DNA from: Aureococcus anophagefferens
Lineage: Eukaryota; Sar; Pelagophyceae; Pelagomonadales; Pelagomonadaceae
Reading direction: 5' to 3'
Assembly: GCF_000186865.1 (NCBI RefSeq)
Contig: NW_008705579.1
Location: forward strand, 197,931 to 261,930
DNA: 64,000 nt
Positions 9,523 to 17,432 of the stretch are shown here, in pieces; positions within the stretch are counted from its first letter, which is position 1, and each line of letters begins with the position of its first letter. Below the pieces are notes generated by a model that worked only from the letters and a program-made list of their open reading frames with translations, was not told where the DNA came from and ran no database searches. Made by a program: the position numbers and the translations under genes.

Positions 9523-9609
9523 GGCAGCTCGCGACGCGCGAGCTCTGCTAGCCCACTTTGGAGACCATGGCAGCGCGCGACGCGCGAGCTCTGCTAGCCC
9601 ACTTTGGAG
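9518..9609. repeat. 46-bp tandem duplication spanning the start codon of the Rieske-fusion gene
   Basis: Two head-to-tail 46-base copies (9518-9563 and 9564-9609) differ at one base. The first holds the complement of the annotated ATG; the second repeats the same ATG context 46 bases upstream, out of frame with the gene because 46 is not a multiple of three. Confidence 0.85.
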
Positions 9610-9712
9610 CTTTCCATCGGGCAGCCCTGATTTGGAAGGCGTTGGGGAAATTCTTCAACGCGCGCTTCACCTTGCGGGCGAGCGAGGGCAATGCCCTATG
9701 TGTGAAGAACGA

Positions 9713-11280
9713 TTATCCTTCCTCGCCCGGGTGGGGCCAGCAGGGGAAGCCGAACTTCTCGAAGGCGTCGCCGAACTCGGCGATGATCGTCGACGCGCCG
9801 ATCTCGTCCTGGAGCCAGCAGATCTCCTCCCAGTCGGCCTCCTTGAGGGGCAGCTGGCTCGCCGCGGCGCGCCGCGACGACGTCGCCGGCGCCGGCGCCG
9901 GCGGCGCGTCGTCGTCGTCGGCGCAGCCCTCGTCGTCGTCGTCCCGCGGCCGGTCGCGGACGTTCTCCGCGACGCGGCCCGGGATCCGCGCCTCGTGGTC
10001 CTCCCAGGGCCAGTCGCGCCACTGGGCCCGGTAGACCTCGTCGGCGTCCCGCTTCGACACCTTCTCGTAGGCCGCCAGGGGCACGCGCAGCGACGCGCCC
10101 CCGAGGCACGCGGCCTCGACGGCCGCGACGGCCGCGCGCGGGTCGTCCCTAAACTCGTCGAGGCGCACGACGCGCGTCGGCCGGCCCAGCAGCTCGTCGT
10201 CGGCCGTGAAGAGCTCCATGGCCTCGACCCAGTTCGCGAGGCAGTCGCGCAGCGGCGGCGGCGGCTCGTCCGTGGGCTCCGCGTCCGCGATGCGCTTGTA
10301 GCACCATCTAAGGGACGCGGGGGTTCGCCGCGAAAAATAAACAGGAAGACGCGGGCCGCGCGCTGCTGCATGAACTTGCGCGTCGCAAAGGCGACGGCGA
10401 GCGGGTGGCGGGCCATGACGACGAAGCGCGCGCGCGCGCCGAAGGCCGCGCGGAGCCAGCGCAAGTGTACGAGATTCGCGGGCGACTTCTCGAGCAGCAC
10501 GGGCACGCGCGCGCGGCGCTTCTTCGCGGGCAGGCCCGACGTCCAGTGCGCGTCCCAGGCCTCGAGGAGCTTCGGCGCCGACGCGCGCGGCTCGGGCCGC
10601 GCGGTGTCCTCCGTCCAGTGGAACGACTCCTCGAGCGCGAAGCGGCCGACGCCGCCGAAGGACTCGTCCGTCGGCACGACGTCCTGGAGGTGCTGGCCCT
10701 CGTCCTCGGGCGCGTCCGTGTCGCGGAAGCCGGCGACGAGCGGCGACTCGTTGAGCAGCGACGTGAAGGTCGTCGTGCCGGATCGATGGAGCCCGCCGAC
10801 GAATAGGATCGGCCGCCGCGCCCACGCGTCCGGCGCGAAGCCGCCGAGGCCCGCGCGGAGCTCGTCGGCGTCGTCGTCGCTGTCGCTGTCGCCGCCCGCG
10901 CGCGCCGCCTCGATCTCGGCCCGCACGTCGTAGCGCTCCTGGTTCGCGGGCGAGAGCGCGTCGGCGAGCGCGTCGCGCTTCACCTGCTGGAGCTTCGCGG
11001 CGACGGCCTCGGCGCCGTCGAGGCGCCGCAGCAGCAGCCCGAGGCCCTTGTCGCGGCCGTCGACCATCATCCAGCCGCCGCAGGGCCGGTTGTCCGCGTC
11101 GCGGTACCTGCCCACGAGCTCGACCCAGTTGCCCACGCGCCGCGCCGAGGCGACGTAGGTGCCCTGCTTTTCGTGGCCGACGCGCTCGCCCTTCTCGTGG
11201 CACGGCTCGCTCCGCACCCAGATGGGGCCGACCTCCAAGATCCAGTACTCGTAGAACTCGTGCTGCCCCAAGTTGGCCAT
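9713..11280 (-). CDS. PAPS-dependent sulfotransferase family protein, two exons
   Basis: Exon 1 10364-11280 (ATG at 11280, MANLGQHEFYEYWILEVGP) and exon 2 9713-10307 give 503 residues. The 56-base intron ends in TTAG; the best in-phase donor is a GC, giving ...RKFMQQ joined to WCYKRIADAEP. The exact donor is uncertain by one codon. The sulfotransferase 5'-phosphosulfate loop is LFVGGLHRSGTTTFTSLL near residue 161, and the 3'-phosphate-binding segment is RFVVMARHPLAVAFATRKF near 287. The family moves sulfate from PAPS to carbohydrate or protein acceptors, usually in the Golgi, but no N-terminal membrane anchor is visible here. The first about 100 residues form an unrecognised N-terminal domain. 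The tail is acidic. Confidence 0.75.
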
Positions 11281-11442
11281 CGTGCGCTCATCTATAGTAC
11301 TTCGCGTTTTATAGATAAAGGCAATGCGAGCCTCAGCACAAACGCTCCGTTTCGTTGACGGGCTGCCTGCAGCAGTCTGGAGGCGTCTCTCGGCCATTGC
11401 CGCGCGCTCTCGCCGCGCGTCTCGACCTCTGAGGTGATTGCC
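11281..11442. promoter_or_regulatory. Divergent intergenic region
   Basis: 162 bases between the sulfotransferase start and the next plus-strand gene. The stretch at 11292-11325 is unusually A/T-rich for this window (TATAGTACTTCGCG and TTTTATAGATAAAGG), which may mark a core promoter; inferred from composition only. Confidence 0.35.
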
Positions 11443-14400
11443 ATGCCCAGCCTTCTTCAGAGCATCCTCGCGGTCGACACCGACGGCGACTGGGTCCGCG
11501 ACGACGTCTTCGTCGTCCTCGTGAACGCGAAATTGACAGACGCTGGCGAGAAGGCCGTCAAGATCAAAGACGTCGCCGCCGTCTTCAGCGCGGACGACAC
11601 CATCATCATGGGCGGGAGCGTCGCCAAGCAGAGCTTCTTCCATCCCGCGGGAGCCAACACCGTGCGCCACTCCTACTGCGTGAACGTCCACCGGCCGGAG
11701 CAGCGCCGGCGGGGAGGCATCGCGTGCATCTGCGACGCGGCGCCGTCGAGCAGCCCCCACGAGCACTGCACCAAGTGCCCCGCGTGGGGCTTCCCGCCGG
11801 GCCCGCGCTGGGCCAACCTCGAGGGCACGGGGCGCTGGAAGCCGGAGAAGAAGTCGGAGTCGAGCTCGAAGGACCAGATGGACCAGAGCACGGACGACGC
11901 GCCCGACGAGGACACGGCCCCCGCGCCGCCCCAGCCGCCCCAGCCCATCAAGCGGCCCAAGGCCGCGTCGCCGATGCGGTCCTCCTCCGTGCGCGGCGCG
12001 TCGGCGCCCCAGCGCGCCCGGCTCGAGCCGAAGCCGCCCGCGGACGACAGCGTGCTCAAGTCCGTGATGGCGCAGCGCGACGCCTGGGAGAAGGAGAGCG
12101 CGCGGCTCATGAAGGCGCTGCACGTCGAGCAGCGCAAGAACGAGCGGCTCACGACGGAGAACAGCAATTTGATGAAGGACGTCCGCGACTGCGCCGAGGC
12201 GATGGTGCACCGCATGGACAAGGCTGAGCTCGAGAAGGTCCGCGCGGAGGCCGTGGCGCTGCGGCGCGAGGTCGCGGAGCTCGAGGCGGAGAAGAAGGTC
12301 ATGGGCTCGGCCTGCGCCGCGGCGGCGAGCGAGCTCATGCAGACCTGCGCCGCGGGCGAGTACGAGGCGCGCGGCAAGTTCCAGGACGAGCTCGCGCAGG
12401 GCCTGCTCGACATCGCCAAGACCCACAGCGCCAAGCCCAAGGACGCGATCGAGACGTTCATGAACGCGGACCAGGAGCTCGTCATGCGGGACGCGCCGTC
12501 CGAGCTCCAGAAGCTCGCGGAGACGAGCCCGGCGGCGGGCGCGCTCGTCGGCGCGGTGAAGACACTCGTCATCTCGAAGGCCGCCCGCCTGCAGCTGAAG
12601 CGCATGGCCGCCGCCGCGCGCGACCGGCGCATGATCCAGATGAACTACTCGAAGAAGACGGACGGCAGCTACCGCTACCCGGAAAAAATTGGCGGCGCCG
12701 CGCTCCTAGCGGCGACGAGCTCCAAGGAGTGCTCCATGGCCCTCAAGACGCTCGTGATTATTTCGCTCCTGGTCTCTACGCGAAGCAAAGGGAAGTCCAT
12801 CATGGCGCTCGGCTTCGCGATTTCCATGTCCATGTCTTTTCTGGGCCGTATTACGAGCTATGGACTATCGCTCGCGTCGATGATGTGCCTCTCGTCCTCC
12901 TACGCGACCGTCTTCAATTGGAAGAAAAAATTGGCCGCCGCCGCCGAGGCGACTTATCTTGCTCGGATCACGAAGCTTCTCGCCGCGTCGGCGATGGGAG
13001 CTATCATCATCGGCTTCGACAACTACGCCGTGCTCCAATTTTTAAGGAACCCGGATGGGTCCGCATTCACCTCCGTGATCCCCACCATCACGATCCTGCT
13101 CTTCCTCGTGCCCTCCCGGCCCGGGTTCGACCTCCGCACGGACGCGCGGCGCCCGCCCGCGTCGACGCCGGCGAACGGCGCCTCCTTCGTCCCCCGCGTC
13201 TCCATCTTCCTCGAGGCCAATAAGGCCGCCATCTTGCCCAAGGGCCCCACCATGGCCGTGGACGTCTCCGGCATCGCCGAGTTCGGGAAGGACACGTTCC
13301 CCGTCGGCGACGACGGCTCCGGCTGCGGCCGCCTGCGCGACTTCAAGGTCCTGAAGTCGCTGCTCGAGAAGTCCTCCTCCTTCCGCGGTTTCCTTTACAC
13401 CATCGTCGCCGCGATCACGGTGCTCTTCCTCAACCTCGGCGTCCCCCAGCTCGACCGCCTCGTCCTCGTGGACCCCGAGCCCGCGCTGCTCCACGACCTC
13501 GCGACGTGCCTCGTGCCGGACGCCGTCGCGAACATGGCCGTCCTGTTGTCGCCCTTCCACCTCCAGAAGCACCTGCTCGAGGGCTGGTCCGCGCGCCGCG
13601 TCTGCGCAGACCGCCGTCGCGCGCGAACACGCTTCCCTCGCAGGTTTTGCGACCCGCACGACCTGGTCCAGCTCTGGAGCAAGATCTGCGTCCAGTTGTC
13701 GTACAAGAGCGCGGCCATGGCGTCGGCCAACGCGTCGCGAGGTCGCCAGGCCGACGAGCTCTTCGAGCGGATGCAGGTCGACGACGAGGAGAGCGACGCC
13801 GACAGCGACGGTGCGGCCGCGGCGCCGCGGCCGGAGGACTCCGACGGCGAGGAGGACGCGGCCGCGGAGGACCCCGAGGGCACCTTCGGCGCCGTGCTCG
13901 AGGTCGACGGCGAGGCCGTCGACAACGGCGACGAGGAGATCGTCCTCGCGGCCGTCATCGCGAAGAAGGGGGCCGAGGCGGCGGCGCCCGAGCCGGCGAC
14001 GCTCAACACGGGCGGCTCGTCGTCCAAGGCCAAGGCGCTCGTCAAGGCTCGCTACGGTGCGCTTCTCTTCATCGTCCACTTCCTCTGGGCCGTCTGGCTC
14101 GGCGACGACGTGCGCGGCGGCGCCATGGACGTGGCCGTGTCCTTCTTCCCGGGCGCCGCGGCCGCGACGGCGCGCGGCGAATCCAAGGACGCGATCCGCG
14201 CGGCCGCGCTGAGCTGGGCCTGCACGACGAGCACGGGGTTCCTGTACCTCTGGAACTTCTTCGACAACGAGCTCCGCTTCTGCGTCGTCCCCTTCCACGA
14301 CTGGGCGGTCCGCGGCTCCGTGATCGCCGTGTACCAGCACATGGCGACCTACTTCTCCATGCTCATCTACTACGTCAACGGAGCGAAGTGGAAGCTGGCT

Positions 14401-15231
14401 CGCATCCCCCTCTGGCTCATCAGCATCATGGGCCAGGCGCTTTACCGGCGCGCGAGGCGACCCGACATCCTGCGGGTCGTCGGCCGGACGTCGCTTCACG
14501 CGAACGACGTCTTCGTCGAGAACACCAACTCGGTGCTCGCCCGGTACATCAAGTCGTTCTACAAGATCGAGTTCCGCCACGTCGAGGAAGCCTCCTTGCT
14601 CATGAACATCCGCTGGGCCTTCAGCGCGGCGATCCGCGCGTTGCTCGGAAGCAAGCGCGCGCCGTCGCGTTCCGAGCAGGACTTCAACGCGCGGACCGCG
14701 GCGTCGGAGCGGTACAAGGCGCGGCGCGAGCGCTTCGGCTCCTGGCTCCTGGCGCAGTTCCGACGGCAATTACAGCTCCCCCCTACGGAGCAGTTGAAGC
14801 CGCCGATCCAGAAGGTCCGCATCGGCTTCGAGAACTCGAAGATCTTCTTGGATCGGTTCGCGACGCGCGCGGCGCAGGCCGCGTGGCCGACGGTGAAGAA
14901 GTCGGCGACGGCGACCGCCGCAGAGCGCGCCGACGCCGCGCAGCAGCAGGCCGACGAGCAGCGGGCGGCGTTCGCCAACGTCGGCGCGTCGATGACGCGC
15001 ACGGCCTTCGACGAGATGGTCGTCATGACGAACAAGGTCCCGCTCGTCAAGTTCGCCAAGAAGATCGGCTTGGACGTGAAGATCGTGGACAGCTCCACGG
15101 GCAAGAAGAAGGACATGGGCAAGCTCGACCTCCAGCAGCTCCTGCTCACGAAGTTCCGCTCCGTCGTCTTCGTCGAGCCGCCGCGCGAGCCCGACTCGGA
15201 CGGCGAGGAGGAGCCCATGCCGCCCGCGTAG
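11443..15231 (+). CDS. Large single-exon protein of unknown function, 1262 aa
   Basis: ATG at 11443 (MPSLLQSILAVDTDGDWVRD) to TAG at 15229-15231. Not recognised with confidence. Order of parts: an N-terminal globular domain with a Cys/His cluster (CICDAAPSSSPHEHCTKC near residue 100); Pro/Ser-rich linker; coiled coil (about residues 205-310); a hydrophobic central region (KTLVIISLLVSTRSKGKS, ASAMGAIIIGFDNYAVLQF); a very acidic linker (about 765-855); a C-terminal domain (ALLFIVHFLWAVWLGDDVRG, then HANDVFVENTNSVLARYIKSF and EEASLLMNIRW). The pattern GFDNY...acidic linker...FVENTNSVLARY recalls domesticated transposase-like proteins in which separated acidic residues form the catalytic site. 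I offer this only as a possibility. Intronless and long compared with its neighbours. Confidence 0.6.
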   Translation: MPSLLQSILAVDTDGDWVRDDVFVVLVNAKLTDAGEKAVKIKDVAAVFSADDTIIMGGSVAKQSFFHPAGANTVRHSYCVNVHRPEQRRRGGIACICDAAPSSSPHEHCTKCPAWGFPPGPRWANLEGTGRWKPEKKSESSSKDQMDQSTDDAPDEDTAPAPPQPPQPIKRPKAASPMRSSSVRGASAPQRARLEPKPPADDSVLKSVMAQRDAWEKESARLMKALHVEQRKNERLTTENSNLMKDVRDCAEAMVHRMDKAELEKVRAEAVALRREVAELEAEKKVMGSACAAAASELMQTCAAGEYEARGKFQDELAQGLLDIAKTHSAKPKDAIETFMNADQELVMRDAPSELQKLAETSPAAGALVGAVKTLVISKAARLQLKRMAAAARDRRMIQMNYSKKTDGSYRYPEKIGGAALLAATSSKECSMALKTLVIISLLVSTRSKGKSIMALGFAISMSMSFLGRITSYGLSLASMMCLSSSYATVFNWKKKLAAAAEATYLARITKLLAASAMGAIIIGFDNYAVLQFLRNPDGSAFTSVIPTITILLFLVPSRPGFDLRTDARRPPASTPANGASFVPRVSIFLEANKAAILPKGPTMAVDVSGIAEFGKDTFPVGDDGSGCGRLRDFKVLKSLLEKSSSFRGFLYTIVAAITVLFLNLGVPQLDRLVLVDPEPALLHDLATCLVPDAVANMAVLLSPFHLQKHLLEGWSARRVCADRRRARTRFPRRFCDPHDLVQLWSKICVQLSYKSAAMASANASRGRQADELFERMQVDDEESDADSDGAAAAPRPEDSDGEEDAAAEDPEGTFGAVLEVDGEAVDNGDEEIVLAAVIAKKGAEAAAPEPATLNTGGSSSKAKALVKARYGALLFIVHFLWAVWLGDDVRGGAMDVAVSFFPGAAAATARGESKDAIRAAALSWACTTSTGFLYLWNFFDNELRFCVVPFHDWAVRGSVIAVYQHMATYFSMLIYYVNGAKWKLARIPLWLISIMGQALYRRARRPDILRVVGRTSLHANDVFVENTNSVLARYIKSFYKIEFRHVEEASLLMNIRWAFSAAIRALLGSKRAPSRSEQDFNARTAASERYKARRERFGSWLLAQFRRQLQLPPTEQLKPPIQKVRIGFENSKIFLDRFATRAAQAAWPTVKKSATATAAERADAAQQQADEQRAAFANVGASMTRTAFDEMVVMTNKVPLVKFAKKIGLDVKIVDSSTGKKKDMGKLDLQQLLLTKFRSVVFVEPPREPDSDGEEEPMPPA

Positions 15232-16301
15232 GCCAAGCCCATGGCGCCCGTGTAGGCGCGCAAGTAAGCCAGTAGCTTCGCGGCCGCGTAGACGTCGCGC
15301 GCTGTGTGGTAGAGCCGGCCCCGGAAGAGGCGGCGCGGGCCCGGGAACCGATCCGACGAGAGCTCGCAGCTAAAGAACGTCTCCGAGCCCGTCCGACGAC
15401 CCAGTGGCCCCGGCGGAACGACCGGCTGGCGCGGAGGCGCGAGCCGAGCTGCGTCTCAGCGCAGGCGGCGGCGCCGGCGCACGGCACGCGCGGGCCCGGG
15501 AACCGATCCGACGAGAGCTCGCAGCTGAAGAACGTCTCCGAGCCCGTCCGACGACCCAGTGGTCCCGGCGGAACGACCGGCTGGCGCGGAGGCGCGCGCC
15601 GAGCTGCGTCTCAGCTGCGTCGCCGGCGCCGGCGCACGGCCACGCAGCCCTCGGGGACCGACCTGAGGTCCCCCAGCCCCAGGCCGACGGCCTCGAGGCC
15701 ATCCCATCGACCCATGACCCGGATGGAATCGTCATCTGGGGCGAGGTACCGCGCCTCGCGCGACGATCTGGTCGCCGCTCCTCGCGGGGCAGCCCATCCA
15801 GGGCCCCCAGACGCCGCGCTCTCCGAAGCGTTCTCGCACCAGGTCTCGTGGTCTATGCCAGACCATGCCCCATCGAACGCGATCGACGCGCTGACCTGGT
15901 GCCAGCTCCCGACGGGAACCCTCCCCCGGGGCTGCGCTGGACAGCGCCATCGGAGAGCGCTTCAAACGTCGAGAGCATTCAGCATCGCTTCAAGTTCTAA
16001 CAAATCTGAAGAATATAGGCCACTAACACGAAGCTTGTTTACCGCGAACGGTGAAGCTCAACTTTGACCTAGGGACAAGTGCGATGGAGCCTCTCAACAA
16101 CGTTTTCGGATAGAGTTTTGAGGACGGGGAGAGCGTCTCAACGAGGTCCCAAGCTACCACTTGATGACGACGATCCGCGGGTCGAACGCGGCGCCGAGCG
16201 CGCGCACGGGACCGAGAGCCTCGAGCGTGCCGCCTCGCATACGCGCCTCGGCTCGACGTGGTGGACGTCCCGGGTGGGTTTCGTCGCCGGGCTGGTATAG
16301 A
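15232..16301. other. Intergenic region with a tandem duplication, no convincing gene
   Basis: About 1.07 kb. The left part holds a 154-base direct duplication (listed separately) followed by about 650 bases with no frame of coding character. A minus-strand frame ending at 16154 finishes in DPRIVVIKW and could be a fragment of an exon, but nothing upstream supports it. Confidence 0.4.
15334..15641. repeat. 154-bp direct tandem duplication
   Basis: Copies start at 15334 and 15488 with the same GCGCGGGCCCGGGAACCGAT opening. They agree at nearly every position until about 15460/15615, then differ by small indels near the junction. A recent duplication in non-coding DNA. Confidence 0.85.
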
Positions 16302-17426
16302 ATGCCGCAGCTGCGCCTCGTCGCGGGCGAGCTCGGCGACCGCGTCCATCGCCTCTTCGCCGACGCGCTCGCGGACGAGTTACTCGCGTGCTTGACGAGC
16401 GCGGAGCGCGGGCGCTGCTGCGCGGCCGTGAACCGGCGCTGGGCGGACGCGTCGCGGCGCCTCGCGGCGGTCGAGGCGGCGGCGATCTGGCTGGAGCCGG
16501 ACATGGCCGCGGCCCGCACGCGCATCTTCGAGAACACGCGCCGGCGCGAAGAGGTCCGCGCGGCCTACGTCACGGAGCACTGCGAGCCGGCCAAGGGCCT
16601 GCCCGACGCGCTGTCGACGCACCTCGCGACGCTCTGGGAGCAGGGCTGCGGCGCGCGCGTCGAGGAGGAAGATTGGTCGAGCGCGGCGAGCGTCGGCGCC
16701 TTCCTGAAGCACCTCGCGGCCAAGAACGTGTCGATGAACACGCTCGTCATCGCGCCCGAGGCCGAGCGCCGCAAGTGGGCGACGGCCCTCGAGCAGATCC
16801 CCGGCGAGGTGCGCTCCGTCTTCGACGAGGCGGAGCTCGACCGCGTCGAGGCCGCCGCGCGGCGCCGCGACCGGCGCCGCGACGTCCGGATCTACGTCCT
16901 CTCCTACGAGCGCGCGGCCGAGAACTGGGAGTTCATCACCGGCGTGGAGAACTGGCGGCATGTCATCCTGGACCAGAGCGCGGACGCGGACGAGGACTGG
17001 CCGTGGTTCCCCGGCGGCTACGGCGACGGCGAGGTCTTCTTCCTCCACGCGCAGGACCACTACGTGCTCTACCGGCCGGGCGCCGTGACCACGGCGGCGG
17101 CGGCGGCCTTCCATCTCTACTTCGTGCTGCTGAAGATGGAGGTGCCCGTGGGCTTGGACCGCAATTTCTACGACGACACGGCGCAGAACCGCTCGTGGTT
17201 CGCGCTGCTGCGGGCGATCGAACGGGGCGACGCGTTCACCCGCGAGGTCCTCCGGCGCGAGCTGACGTCGATCCTCGACGCGTCGGTGTGTTCCGCCGCG
17301 CCCGGCTACCGCCTCGGCCGCGCGCGCGCGACGCCGGATACGGGCGTCGCGGCGGAGGTCCGGCGCCGCGTCGACGACGTCCCGCCCAACCTCCGCGGCG
17401 GGCTGCGGGGGCTCGCGATCGACTAA
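16302..17426 (+). CDS. F-box-like protein with a degenerate SNF2-type helicase domain
   Basis: 374 residues from ATG 16302 (MPQLRLVAGELGDRVHRLF) to TAA 17424-17426; an in-frame extension to 16161 is less likely. Residues about 20-55 (LADELLACLTSAERGRCCAAVNRRWADAS) have F-box spacing. Residues about 130-310 follow the order of SNF2 N-terminal motifs: TLVIAPEAERRKWATAL for the PLLIVVP...W segment, IYVLSYERA for the TSYE segment (about 197) and WRHVILDQSAD where active enzymes have W-R-x-V-I-x-D-E-A-H (about 217). There is no Walker A lysine loop and the DEAH box has become DQSA, so ATPase activity is not expected. A substrate-adaptor or pseudo-enzyme role is inferred. Its stop lies 6 bases from the convergent MLO-like gene. 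Confidence 0.5.
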   Translation: MPQLRLVAGELGDRVHRLFADALADELLACLTSAERGRCCAAVNRRWADASRRLAAVEAAAIWLEPDMAAARTRIFENTRRREEVRAAYVTEHCEPAKGLPDALSTHLATLWEQGCGARVEEEDWSSAASVGAFLKHLAAKNVSMNTLVIAPEAERRKWATALEQIPGEVRSVFDEAELDRVEAAARRRDRRRDVRIYVLSYERAAENWEFITGVENWRHVILDQSADADEDWPWFPGGYGDGEVFFLHAQDHYVLYRPGAVTTAAAAAFHLYFVLLKMEVPVGLDRNFYDDTAQNRSWFALLRAIERGDAFTREVLRRELTSILDASVCSAAPGYRLGRARATPDTGVAAEVRRRVDDVPPNLRGGLRGLAID

Positions 17427-17432
17427 GCTCTG

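Noticed and set aside
9667..12426. A 919-residue minus-strand frame covering the sulfotransferase and beyond
   Set aside because: Upstream of 11280 it is antisense to the large plus-strand gene and downstream of the 10308-10363 intron it is out of frame; only the middle is coding.
16023..16537. Minus-strand frames overlapping the F-box/SNF2-like gene, one ending DPRIVVIKW
   Set aside because: Only short, with no upstream exon or family signal, and antisense to a better gene.
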